The notes below the pieces were generated by a model. The model saw nothing but the letters and a program-made list of their open reading frames with translations, was not told the origin of the DNA and ran no database searches. The position numbers were made by a program, and so were the translations under genes. A stretch of DNA of 64,000 nucleotides, taken from assembly GCF_022811665.1 (NCBI RefSeq), contig NZ_CP094529.1, positions 744,001 to 808,000 on the forward strand, written 5' to 3'. Positions 36,045-44,329 of this stretch are shown here, in pieces (within the stretch, counting starts at the first letter, position 1; each line of letters starts with the position of its first letter). Origin of the DNA: Chryseobacterium oryzae (GTDB lineage: Bacteria; Bacteroidota; Bacteroidia; Flavobacteriales; Weeksellaceae).

Positions 36045-36091
36045 TTTTTTTTAAAAATTTTTATTGAAACATTTTTTAGAAAAAAACGACA

Positions 36092-36697
36092 CTAATATTT
36101 TTCTTTTGAAGTATTAAGAACTGTTTCCCAAATATACTCTCCTCTAAATATTTTATAGTGTCCATCAGAAAAAATTACAATTGCAGAATTACAGGGATAT
36201 TTCATTCTAAAAAATAAATTTTCTATAGTTCCCGATGTGTCATCCACCCAATTAGCCTTCTTTAGCCTGTTTTTTAGTCCATTTTTTTCTCGATAAACGA
36301 AATATAGATTTGAATTGATGCTTTTAAATTTACGGGTATATGTCTTTATATCATCAATCACATACGGATTAGTATCAGAATGTTCATTGCATTTATCTAA
36401 ACCTTGATAATAATTAATTACAATATTTTTAGTATTGTTTTCGGGGATATTTAAGCGTTTTTTTACAATATTAAGATTAGAAGTGGTTAGTTTCCCATTT
36501 CCTTCATGTTCAATGCGTACTTTATACAGAACAGAATCTGTTTCAATGCTTTGAAAACGGTAATTTTTATTGCGTTTATTATATTCATCTTTAGAAATTT
36601 CTTCAAGATTATCGTTGATATAAATTTCTTTCTTCTGTGAAAATAAAATTTGATGTGCGGCAATTGCGAATAAGAGAATTATTATTTTTTTCATCAT
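36092..36697 (-). CDS. Exported protein of unknown function (about 201 aa)
   Basis: A 201-residue protein with signal peptide (MMKKIIILLFAIAAHQILFSQ), then a mixed alpha/beta soluble domain with repeated Lys/Asn/Tyr (SKDEYNKRNKNYRFQSIETD and so on) and a final segment YFSDGHYKIFRGEY in outline. No lipobox or sorting domain. The ATG chosen is 36697, where the signal peptide starts. No family recognised. Confidence 0.6.
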   Translation of the reverse strand: MMKKIIILLFAIAAHQILFSQKKEIYINDNLEEISKDEYNKRNKNYRFQSIETDSVLYKVRIEHEGNGKLTTSNLNIVKKRLNIPENNTKNIVINYYQGLDKCNEHSDTNPYVIDDIKTYTRKFKSINSNLYFVYREKNGLKNRLKKANWVDDTSGTIENLFFRMKYPCNSAIVIFSDGHYKIFRGEYIWETVLNTSKEKY

Positions 36698-36743
36698 TTT
36701 CAAATTTATAAAAAACTTCAAAATGTTTCTTGATTAAAATAAA

Positions 36744-36775
36744 AAACCGCAGATTTTTTCTGCGGTTTAAAATAT
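36744..36775 (-). terminator. Terminator of nrdA
   Basis: AAACCGCAGA / TCTGCGGTTT arms with a 5-nt loop; on the minus strand TTTTTTATTTT follows. Confidence 0.8.
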
Positions 36776-36819
36776 TTTCAATAAGTGGTCGACTTACTTT
36801 ATTTTATATTTGATGAATA

Positions 36820-38478
36820 TTAAGCTTCACAAGCCGAACAAGTCACAAAATTCACCATCATTTCTTTAGAAACAGAAGAACTTCTTTGGTAATACAGAGT
36901 TTTCACGCCTTTTTTCCAAGCTTCTATGTAAAGATAATTTACATCTTTTACAGGCATTGTGGAAGGAATCTGCAAGTTCAGAGACTGAGCCTGATCAATG
37001 TATTGCTGTCTTTGTGCAGCCTGCGAAATAATCTCCATTGGAGAAATTTCTTTAAACGTTTTGAAAACAGCTTTTTCTTCGTCAGTAAGTTCAGCCAAGT
37101 GCTGTACAGATCCATGATTTAACATGATGGTTCTCCATGTTTCTTCATTGTCAAGACCTTTTTCTTCCAGCAATCTAGCAAGATATTTATTCTTACGCAT
37201 AAAGTTTCCTTTGGCTAAACCTGCTTTATAATAATTGGAAGCGAACGGCTCAATTCCCGGAGAAGTCTGTCCTAAAATAGCAGAACTGGAAGTGGTAGGA
37301 GCGATTGCCATTGTAGTTGTATTACGGATTCCATATCCTTTCAGCAGTTCTGGTTCTCCATAGATATTAGCGAGTTCTCTTGTTGCCTGATCTGCCTGTT
37401 CCTTAATGCGTCTGAATGCTCTTGCATTAAACTGCGTAGCTTCAAAACTCTCAAAAGGAATCATATTTTTCTGAAGATAAGAGTGATATCCTAAAACTCC
37501 TAAACCAAGTGCTCTGTGTCGCATTGCAAAATTTCTTGCTCCTTGAAGATAATAGTTTCCTTCAGTTTTCTCTATAAATTCAGATAAAACGGCGTCTAGA
37601 AAATAAATAGCAAGTTTAACGGCATCGGTGTCTTTCCATTCATCAAAAAGTTCCAGATTCATAGAAGAAAGGCAGCAGATGAACGATTCTTCCCTTGTAG
37701 AAGGAAGCATAATCTCCGAACAAAGATTACTTGCATTGACCGTTAATCCCAAATCTTTATAAACCTGAGGTTTGTTTCTGTTCACGTTATCGGTAAAGAA
37801 AATATAAGGAAGCCCTTTTTGCTGACGGCTTTCCAAAACTCTTGCCCAGACTTTACGTTTTTCCATATCACCGTCTATCATATCCTGCATCCAGTAATCT
37901 GGTACGCAAACTCCCGTAAAAAGGTTCTGAATTGGACTTCCGATGTCTTTTATGGATAAAAATTCTTCAATATCTCCGTGGTCAATATCCAGATAAGCAG
38001 CAAAAGCACCTCTTCTTACTCCTCCCTGAGAAACTACATCCATTGCAGTATCAAAAAGCTTCATGAAAGAAACTGCTCCTGAAGATTTTCCGTTATCGGT
38101 TACGGCAGTTCCTCTGTTACGAAGTTCCCCGAAATATCCTGACGTTCCACCTCCGATTTTCGTCTGCATAATCACTTCGCCCATTTTATGGGTAATTCCT
38201 TCAATACTGTCTGGAATATGTACATTGAAGCAAGAGATTGGAAGACCTCTCTGTGTTCCCATATTTGCCCAAACCGGAGAAGAAAAACTGATCCACCCTT
38301 TGGTAATCATTTCTTTGAAAGCAGGCTGCAATTCAGGTTTGTATAATCTTTTTGCGGCTGCAGTGGTAATTCTGTCAATCGCTCCGTCTACAGTTTCTCC
38401 TTTCAAAAGGTAACCTCTGTTCAGCATTTGCTCAGATTCTTCGTTGAGCCACCAGATATTTGTATTTTGTTCTTCCAT
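36820..38478 (-). CDS. nrdA: Ribonucleoside-diphosphate reductase, large (alpha) subunit
   Basis: A 552-residue class I ribonucleotide reductase alpha subunit, which turns ribonucleotides into dNTP precursors. Active-site cysteines are visible in LPISCFNVHIPDS, SNLCSEIMLPS and CCLSSMNLEL, and the C-terminal redox pair in TCSACEA. The specificity-site segment and IGGGTSGYFGELRNRG are normal. There is no N-terminal ATP cone: the protein begins directly with the catalytic part and is about 200 residues shorter than E. coli NrdA. The beta subunit gene is 1 kb upstream on the same strand, separated by a small gene and repeats. Confidence 0.95.
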   Translation of the reverse strand: MEEQNTNIWWLNEESEQMLNRGYLLKGETVDGAIDRITTAAAKRLYKPELQPAFKEMITKGWISFSSPVWANMGTQRGLPISCFNVHIPDSIEGITHKMGEVIMQTKIGGGTSGYFGELRNRGTAVTDNGKSSGAVSFMKLFDTAMDVVSQGGVRRGAFAAYLDIDHGDIEEFLSIKDIGSPIQNLFTGVCVPDYWMQDMIDGDMEKRKVWARVLESRQQKGLPYIFFTDNVNRNKPQVYKDLGLTVNASNLCSEIMLPSTREESFICCLSSMNLELFDEWKDTDAVKLAIYFLDAVLSEFIEKTEGNYYLQGARNFAMRHRALGLGVLGYHSYLQKNMIPFESFEATQFNARAFRRIKEQADQATRELANIYGEPELLKGYGIRNTTTMAIAPTTSSSAILGQTSPGIEPFASNYYKAGLAKGNFMRKNKYLARLLEEKGLDNEETWRTIMLNHGSVQHLAELTDEEKAVFKTFKEISPMEIISQAAQRQQYIDQAQSLNLQIPSTMPVKDVNYLYIEAWKKGVKTLYYQRSSSVSKEMMVNFVTCSACEA

Positions 38479-38494
38479 GTTTTTTATATTGTAA

Positions 38495-38511
38495 AATGTA
38501 CGTTGTACATT
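38495..38511. repeat. Short palindrome upstream of nrdA
   Basis: AATGTAC-GTT-GTACATT, 17 bp before the nrdA ATG. It could be an operator or hairpin in the leader; role unknown. Confidence 0.4.
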
Positions 38512-38550
38512 GATTTTTTATTTTTTTAGGAGCTTCAAGTTTTGTGTTTC

Positions 38551-38632
38551 TCCTCACTTTTCTACCTGCTTTCGCTACTCGCTTTTTTCTTTTGCAAAGA
38601 AAAAGAGCTCAGACATGCCGCTCAATCAGGGC
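38551..38632 (-). repeat. Intergenic hairpin repeat, copy 1
   Basis: Its reverse complement (gccctgattgag ... gagctcttttt ... aaaaaagcgag) matches copy 2 at 39341, so the copies are inverted relative to each other. The core CTTTTTTCTTT / AAAGAAAAAG forms a hairpin. The arrangement is like dispersed repeats I remember from Chryseobacterium. The rest of 38479-38882 contains only the other repeats listed and no gene. Confidence 0.6.
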
Positions 38633-38736
38633 TAAGACGATGTTTTGTTATCTTTACTTCTGAATACTCTCATTGCAAGTAACAAGTGCTATTTTTAAGT
38701 TTTGCCTAAAGCCCGTTTCTATTGAATTTTCCAATC

Positions 38737-38769
38737 AAACCTAACGGGTTTTCAAAACCCGTTAGGTTT
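38737..38769. repeat. Perfect 16-bp inverted repeat (CCTAACGGG type)
   Basis: AAACCTAACGGGTTTT and its exact complement separated by one base, followed by T on the plus strand. It could act as a terminator for transcripts on either strand, or be a dispersed repeat; this palindrome type is familiar from flavobacterial intergenic regions. Confidence 0.6.
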
Positions 38770-38840
38770 TTACAATGATCTATTCTGTGTACTATAAACA
38801 TCGCAATTATTCGTATGTAAACTCCAATATCCAATATCCT

Positions 38841-38870
38841 ACTAACTGTTTTGGTGCTCGCTTCGCTCGC
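38841..38870. repeat. 30-bp direct repeat, left copy
   Basis: actaactgtttt... ending GCTCGCTTCGCTCGC. The same sequence, with about four differences, is at 39311-39340; the small monooxygenase-like gene lies between them. Confidence 0.6.
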
Positions 38871-38882
38871 TCCACTTTTTAT

Positions 38883-39179
38883 TTATTCAGCCCCGACAGA
38901 CTGTAAAATTTCTACTTTATGAGAATCATTCAATCCGCTTTCGTCTCTTAATCTTTGAAACTCTTTGAAAGACGGAATATTTAAAATCATATTCTGTACT
39001 TCTTCGTTTTCATAATTTGAAAAATGAACAAACGTAACACCATCTTCTTTTACAAAAACTTTATACTCAAATTTTGACCGGTCTAAAGTTTTAAAATCAT
39101 TCAAAAATTTCTGAATGTTGCTTTTGTTTTCAGAAACAAATTCAGGTTTTACGGTATAAGTTACAATTACGTTAATCAT
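38883..39179 (-). CDS. Small ABM/NIPSNAP-like protein (putative monooxygenase or stress protein)
   Basis: A 98-residue protein with the ferredoxin-like pattern of antibiotic-biosynthesis-monooxygenase (ABM) domains: VIVTYTVKPEFVSENKSNIQ, FEYKVFVKEDGVTFVHFSNYENEE and a final helix and strand. Proteins of this family dimerise and include quinol monooxygenases, but no catalytic residue can be confirmed. It lies between nrdB and nrdA on the same strand, about 300 bp from nrdB and 400 bp from nrdA, and is bracketed by repeats, unlike its neighbours. Confidence 0.6.
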   Translation of the reverse strand: MINVIVTYTVKPEFVSENKSNIQKFLNDFKTLDRSKFEYKVFVKEDGVTFVHFSNYENEEVQNMILNIPSFKEFQRLRDESGLNDSHKVEILQSVGAE

Positions 39180-39310
39180 ATTTTCTCTTTTATTATTTAT
39201 AATGATGCAATTGTAAACGCTTTAAATTAAGTCATTAATTGAATTTTACAAAATATTTCGTTTGAGATACTTTGTGAATCTTTAGTTTGTGCTCAGAATG
39301 AAATAGCTAT

Positions 39311-39340
39311 ACTAGCTGTTTCGACGCTCGCTTCGCTCGC
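39311..39340. repeat. 30-bp direct repeat, right copy
   Basis: Matches 38841-38870, including the identical 15-mer GCTCGCTTCGCTCGC. Confidence 0.6.
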
Positions 39341-39410
39341 GCCCCGACTTGAGTGGAGCTCTTTTTTCTGAAAATCAGAAAAAAAGCGGGAACGGAAGGC
39401 GGATTAAGGC
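39341..39410 (+). repeat. Intergenic hairpin repeat, copy 2
   Basis: gccccgacttgag...gagctc, then the perfect stem CTTTTTTCTGA / TCAGAAAAAAAG, then gcgggaacggaaggcgg. It is the inverted counterpart of 38551-38632. The 297 bp between nrdB and the small gene contain these repeats and no other gene. Confidence 0.6.
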
Positions 39411-39476
39411 GCCCAAATTCTAAACTACCCCGTCAAAAATTCTCTGAATTTTCGACACCCCTTCAAAGAAGGGGAA

Positions 39477-40451
39477 TTAAAATAAATCGTTCGCTGTGAT
39501 AGACTTGTCATGTTTGGTATAATCTACCGGTCTTTTTGCAAAGAAATCATCCATAGAATTGGCGAAAACCTCTTCTTCAAACCACATTAATGGGCGGTAT
39601 TGTTCAGGAGAAATATTGTATCTCGGCGCCATGTTGATTTTTTTCAAACTGTCGTCTACACGGTATTTCATAAAATTGATAAGATCTTCTTTTGAGAATT
39701 TATCAAGCTCACCCAGTTCGAAAATCCAGCTTAGGATTTCACCTTCCAGATCTACAGACTGATCTACCAAAGTATAAATATCTTCTATATCGGAATCTGT
39801 AAGAAGATCCGGCTGCTCCTCACGAATTTTGTTGATCAGGTAAATACCTCCGTTGGCGTGAATCTGCTCGTCAACAGAAGTCCAGGCAATAATATTGGAA
39901 ACGTTTTTCATGTATCCTTTAAATCTTGTGAAAGAAAGAATAATGGCAAACTGAGAAAATAAAGACACATTTTCTATAAGAATACTGAAAAGCAAAAGAG
40001 AAGAAACATACTCTTTCGGCGTTGCAGAATTGGCATGCTTTAAAACATTAGATAAAAATTCGATTCTTTTTTTAAGAGCAGGAACTTCTACAACATGGGT
40101 AAATTCTTCGTTATAACCCAATACTTCCAATAATCTGGAATAAGCTTCCGAATGGCGGAATTCGCATTCTGCAAATGTTGCTCCCAAACCATTAAGCTCA
40201 GGTTTTGGAAGATGATTGTAAAGGTTTCCCCAAAAAGATTTTACAGAAACTTCGATTTGAGCAATAGCTAAAAGTGCATTTTTAACCGCATTTTTTTCGT
40301 GTGGTTCCAACTGAGAATGGAAATCCTGAACATCGGCAGTAAAATCTACTTCAGAATGTACCCAGAAAGATTTGTTGATGGCTTCTACAAACTGTAGAAC
40401 CTCAGGATATTCAAATGGCTTATAACTAACTCTTTTGTCGAAAATTCCCAT
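39477..40451 (-). CDS. nrdB: Ribonucleoside-diphosphate reductase, small (beta) subunit
   Basis: A 324-residue class I RNR radical subunit. All ligands of the dimetal centre can be placed: E67 (in place of Asp), E97 and H100 in ECEFRHSEAY, E160 in LIENVSLF, E195 and H198 in SVDEQIH. The radical tyrosine is Y104, at the E. coli spacing (E+7). No ATP cone precedes it, unlike some flavobacterial NrdB proteins. Its leader holds a -7 box and two DnaA-box-like sites. Confidence 0.95.
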   Translation of the reverse strand: MGIFDKRVSYKPFEYPEVLQFVEAINKSFWVHSEVDFTADVQDFHSQLEPHEKNAVKNALLAIAQIEVSVKSFWGNLYNHLPKPELNGLGATFAECEFRHSEAYSRLLEVLGYNEEFTHVVEVPALKKRIEFLSNVLKHANSATPKEYVSSLLLFSILIENVSLFSQFAIILSFTRFKGYMKNVSNIIAWTSVDEQIHANGGIYLINKIREEQPDLLTDSDIEDIYTLVDQSVDLEGEILSWIFELGELDKFSKEDLINFMKYRVDDSLKKINMAPRYNISPEQYRPLMWFEEEVFANSMDDFFAKRPVDYTKHDKSITANDLF

Positions 40452-40565
40452 ATCAAAAAATTAATGTTTTATACTTACTAAATCGTTGGTGACGAATGTC
40501 TGGATGTCTGTGGTTTTGAATATGTTTCTGTTTTTCTGCACTTTACAGTTTATAAACAGTTCGGT

Positions 40566-40574
40566 TTATTCACA
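40566..40574 (+). promoter_or_regulatory. DnaA-box-like site TTATTCACA
   Basis: Matches TTWTNCACA, upstream of nrdB and 14 bp from the -7 box. The 423-bp region 40452-40874 holds these sites, the box and AT-rich DNA; no gene was seen. Confidence 0.4.
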
Positions 40575-40587
40575 CTACAAACTCCCA

Positions 40588-40595
40588 CAAAGTTA
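40588..40595 (-). promoter_or_regulatory. -7 box TAACTTTG upstream of nrdB
   Basis: On the minus strand TAACTTTG (40595-40588) matches TAnnTTTG and would give a leader of about 130 nt. Confidence 0.5.
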
Positions 40596-40656
40596 GAAAA
40601 TGAAGCTCTATTTTGAAAGAGCAAAAGACTAATCGGCTGACTTTTAACCCTAAAAG

Positions 40657-40665
40657 TTTTCCACA
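40657..40665 (+). promoter_or_regulatory. DnaA-box-like site TTTTCCACA
   Basis: Second match to TTWTNCACA, same orientation as the one at 40566, on the other side of the predicted nrdB promoter. Confidence 0.4.
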
Positions 40666-40874
40666 TTTACATGAAACTCCCTTGTGTATTGGATCACAGC
40701 GATTTAATATCTTCAAATGAATATGAACTAAGGTTTTTAGTTAAACGATTTTTTATAAAGTATTGAATTTTAATAATTTATATATTAAACAACGTTAATA
40801 TAAAAGAAATTTTAAATATTGTAACAAATGTAATCTTACGACTACTTATTGAAAACAAAAAACAGCTTTGCTTA

Positions 40875-41564
40875 ATGTTAGTAATCCAGGATTTACATAA
40901 GTCATACGATACGGGAAAGAGTAAATTACACGTTCTCAAAGGGATTAACCTCAATATTTCCGAGGGCGAATTTGTCTCCATTATGGGAAGTTCGGGTTCG
41001 GGGAAGTCTACTTTGCTGAATATTATCGGGATTTTAGATGAAAAAGATTCAGGTGTCTATGAACTGGACGGAATTCCTATCGAACACCTCAATGAAGTAA
41101 AAGCTGCAGAATATCGGTCCAGATTTTTAGGATTTGTTTTTCAGTCATTTAATCTCATTGGTTACAAAACAGCGGTAGAAAATGTGGCATTGCCTCTTTA
41201 TTACCAAAATGTTCCCAGAAAAGAAAGAAATCAAAAAGCTTTGGAGTATCTGGAAAAAGTAGGGTTGGGGCAATGGGCAAATCATCTCCCAAATGAGCTT
41301 TCGGGTGGACAGAAGCAGAGAGTTGCCATTGCAAGAGCCCTCATTACAGATCCGAAAGTAGTTCTTGCCGATGAACCTACCGGTGCTTTGGATTCTAAAA
41401 CGACACATGATATTATGAAGCTCCTTCAGGATATCAACAACGAAGGGAAAACGATTATTGTGGTAACCCATGAACCTGATGTAGCCGCACAGACCAAGCG
41501 AAACGTTGTGCTTCGTGACGGCATTATCGAAAGTGATGAGTTCATTGAGCAGATTGTTTTGTAG
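40875..41564 (+). CDS. ABC transporter ATP-binding protein, MacB/LolD type
   Basis: A 229-residue ABC ATPase. Walker [16 protein letters not shown] (about 36-50), signature [15 protein letters not shown], Walker [14 protein letters not shown] and the H-loop VVTHEP are intact. The arrangement is typical of the type VII (MacB/LolD) exporter class. First gene of an operon: 150 bp before permease 1, then permease 2, a secreted HExxH protein and a HlyD adaptor, all on the plus strand. Confidence 0.92.
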   Translation: MLVIQDLHKSYDTGKSKLHVLKGINLNISEGEFVSIMGSSGSGKSTLLNIIGILDEKDSGVYELDGIPIEHLNEVKAAEYRSRFLGFVFQSFNLIGYKTAVENVALPLYYQNVPRKERNQKALEYLEKVGLGQWANHLPNELSGGQKQRVAIARALITDPKVVLADEPTGALDSKTTHDIMKLLQDINNEGKTIIVVTHEPDVAAQTKRNVVLRDGIIESDEFIEQIVL

Positions 41565-41714
41565 CTGAAAGATGGTGTTGGAAGCTGAAAGTTTTATGTT
41601 TTCATAACTTTCAGAATTAGGCAAGATAACAAAAGCTTATTGTAAAATTAAAAAAAAATCGGCGGTAAGATCGGAAGGCTACCATCATCCAGTTTCCCGC
41701 TTCAAACTAAAATT

Positions 41715-42944
41715 ATGTTCGACCTAGACAGATGGCAGGAAATCTTCAGTTCTATCCGCAGTAATATTTTGCGGACAGTACTGTCAGGGTTTACTGTAGC
41801 ATTGGGACTTTACATTTTTATTGTACTTTTTGGTATTGGAAATGGTCTTCAGAATGCATTTCAGCAAGGTTTTACGCGGGATGCTCAAAATCTTATTTCC
41901 ATTTTTACAGGGCGTACCAACGTTGCCTACGGAGGTTTGCAGGCCAACAGAGATATTACCTTAAATAATGCAGACTATGATGCTATTGTAGGTTCTCAAC
42001 CTGAAAATGTACAGTATTCTACTCCGAGATATTCTACCAATTTTTTAGTCAAATACGGAAAAGAAAGCGGTAATTATCAAATTTCCGGAGCGAATGATGA
42101 AGAGTCTTTTATTGAAAACCAAAAACTGATGAATGGAAGATTTATCTCCAAACGAGATATTGAAAACAATCAGTATGTAGCGGTAATCGGAAGAATGGTT
42201 CAGCGGGATTTGATAAAGAATGGAGATCCTGTAGGGAAAGAGCTCAATATTAATGGAAGTATTTTTAAGGTAATTGGCGTTTTTGCAGATGACGGAGGCG
42301 ACTGGGACGAAAGAATGATTAGTTTGCCGGTTTCCACTTTACAGCAGATAAAAAAAGGTTCGGACACAATAAGCAGCGTCTATATTGCTTATAACGAAAA
42401 TATGAAGCCCGAACAGGCAATAGAGTATGGTAATCATCTTGAAAAAGAGCTGAAAGCCAGAAAAAAAGTGTCTCCCGATGACGAAAACGCGGTAATCGTG
42501 AATAACAAAGCGAAAGGACTGCAAGATTCTTTTACGTTTTTATTTGTAATTACTATGATTGTAGGTTTTATCGGTTTAGGAACTTTATTGGCAGGAATTA
42601 TCGGAATCAGCAATATTATGGTGTATATCGTAAAAGAAAGGACCAAAGAAATTGGGGTAAGAAAAGCCATTGGAGCAAAACCAAGAAGTATTGTAGGTCT
42701 TATAATGCAGGAAAGTATTGTAATTACGGTAGTTTCCGGATTTATAGGGGTGGGAATTGGTGTTTTAACCCTCAAACTGATTGGAGGCAGTCTCGAAAAA
42801 TATTTTATTAAAGATCCAAGTGTAGGTTGGGGATTAATTTTTGCGGCATTTATCTGCTTGGTGATTTCTGGGCTTATCGCAGGATTTATTCCGGCTTACA
42901 GAGCATCGAGAATTAGACCTATTGAAGCATTGAGAACGGAATAA
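41715..42944 (+). CDS. MacB-type ABC transporter permease 1
   Basis: A 409-residue permease with an N-terminal helix (about 20-42), a large periplasmic MacB_PCD domain (about 50-270), and an FtsX domain with three helices at the C-terminus (about 278-305, 330-355, 370-395), ending in PIEALRTE. The KERTKEIGVRKAIGA coupling helix is exactly of the family. It pairs with the upstream ATPase and with the second permease to form a probable heterodimer. Confidence 0.9.
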   Translation: MFDLDRWQEIFSSIRSNILRTVLSGFTVALGLYIFIVLFGIGNGLQNAFQQGFTRDAQNLISIFTGRTNVAYGGLQANRDITLNNADYDAIVGSQPENVQYSTPRYSTNFLVKYGKESGNYQISGANDEESFIENQKLMNGRFISKRDIENNQYVAVIGRMVQRDLIKNGDPVGKELNINGSIFKVIGVFADDGGDWDERMISLPVSTLQQIKKGSDTISSVYIAYNENMKPEQAIEYGNHLEKELKARKKVSPDDENAVIVNNKAKGLQDSFTFLFVITMIVGFIGLGTLLAGIIGISNIMVYIVKERTKEIGVRKAIGAKPRSIVGLIMQESIVITVVSGFIGVGIGVLTLKLIGGSLEKYFIKDPSVGWGLIFAAFICLVISGLIAGFIPAYRASRIRPIEALRTE

Positions 42945-43055
42945 TTTGTATGAAAATGAAGCAAATTGAGTTCTTTTAAGCTATTAAATTTCATAGTTTA
43001 TCAAATGAAAACTCAGATTGTAATTAAAATTTAAAAAACATATAACTCGAAAAAA

Positions 43056-44327
43056 GTGAACATCTTATTCAGAAAAGATACATGGCAGGAAATTTATTAT
43101 TCCCTCAAAAATAATAAACTCCGAACCTTTCTTACGATGATTGGCGTAGGATGGGGTATGTTTTTGTATGTGAGTCTTTTAGGAGCTGCAAAAGGTATGG
43201 AGAATGGTTTCGATAAGCTTTTTTCGGGCTTCGCTACCAATTCTATTTTTCTTTGGGCTCAGAACACTTCTATTCCGTACGATGGTTTTCCTAAAGGGCG
43301 GCAGGTTTCGCTTCATTTACCGGATATGGGTTTGCTCGAAAGAAAAATCCACCAGATAGATTATATTTCTCCACAAAATTCGCGAGGGAGTTTTGGTAAT
43401 CCGGGTGAACGCATGAGCAGAAACGGAAAAACCGCAGTTTATACCTTAACGGGCGATTATCCTTTGGGAAATAAAATATCAGAAAAGAAACTGATTTTCG
43501 GAAGATATCTTAATGATGCAGATGTTTCCGGGAATAAAAATGTGGTTGTAATCGGAGAAGGAATTTACAAGAATTTTTTTGATGCCAATAAAAATGAAAA
43601 TCCAATCGGGCAGTCTATCAACATAAAAGGGATTTTTTTTAACATCATCGGTGTTTATAAAGTTGGAAGAGCAGGAGGTCCCAATAATAACGATACCACT
43701 GCTTTTATCCCGCTTTCTACTTTCACGAAAATGTTTAATGATGGAGATCGTGTAGATTTTTTCGCTATTGTAAGCAAGCCCGATGCAGATTTAACGGTAG
43801 TAGAAAATCAGGTTAAAGACGAACTGAAAAGTAAAAACCATGTTTCTCCTGAAGATACCAACGCTTTCGGCACATTCAATCTTGGGAAAATGTTCGAAAA
43901 AATGACAGGTTTTCTTACCGGGATGCAGCTTTTAACCATCATTGTAGGAACGTTAACGATTATTGCGGGAGTTATTGCTATTTCAAATATATTGCTCATC
44001 ACGGTAAAAGAACGTACCAAAGAAATCGGGATTCGCCGTGCTTTGGGTGCAAAACCTTCTGAAGTAAGAAACCAGATTTTGCTGGAAAGTGTAGTTATTA
44101 CACTGGCTTCAGGACTTATTGGCTTTATGTTCGGAATTATTTTGCTGATGATTATAGATATTCTTACTAAAAATCAGGATACATTTCCATTTTATAATCC
44201 TACTGTAAACTATGGTGATGTATTTTCTGCAATGGGAGTAATGATTTTGCTTGGGTTGATTATCGGGATGATTCCTGCACAGAGAGCCGTGAAAATAAAG
44301 CCTATAGAAGCATTAAGAAGCGAATAG
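43056..44327 (+). CDS. MacB-type ABC transporter permease 2, GTG start
   Basis: A 423-residue paralogue of the preceding permease, with the same layout: N-terminal helix, periplasmic domain, three FtsX helices, coupling helix KERTKEIGIRRALGA and end PIEALRSE. The frame opens with GTG at 43056 (NILFRKDTWQEIYYSLK); no ATG is available before the first helix. The two permeases differ in their periplasmic parts, suggesting different contacts to substrate or adaptor. Confidence 0.9.
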   Translation: MNILFRKDTWQEIYYSLKNNKLRTFLTMIGVGWGMFLYVSLLGAAKGMENGFDKLFSGFATNSIFLWAQNTSIPYDGFPKGRQVSLHLPDMGLLERKIHQIDYISPQNSRGSFGNPGERMSRNGKTAVYTLTGDYPLGNKISEKKLIFGRYLNDADVSGNKNVVVIGEGIYKNFFDANKNENPIGQSINIKGIFFNIIGVYKVGRAGGPNNNDTTAFIPLSTFTKMFNDGDRVDFFAIVSKPDADLTVVENQVKDELKSKNHVSPEDTNAFGTFNLGKMFEKMTGFLTGMQLLTIIVGTLTIIAGVIAISNILLITVKERTKEIGIRRALGAKPSEVRNQILLESVVITLASGLIGFMFGIILLMIIDILTKNQDTFPFYNPTVNYGDVFSAMGVMILLGLIIGMIPAQRAVKIKPIEALRSE

Positions 44328-44329
44328 AT

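Noticed and set aside
40819..40850. TGTAAC followed by CGACTAC upstream of the ABC ATPase, like the ECF motif
   Set aside because: The spacer is only 13 bp, so it does not match the 15-16 bp of the two credible ECF sites.
41569..41640. Imperfect gctgaaag units after the ABC ATPase as a repeat array
   Set aside because: Only two or three loose copies; no regular spacing, so neither CRISPR nor a tandem repeat.
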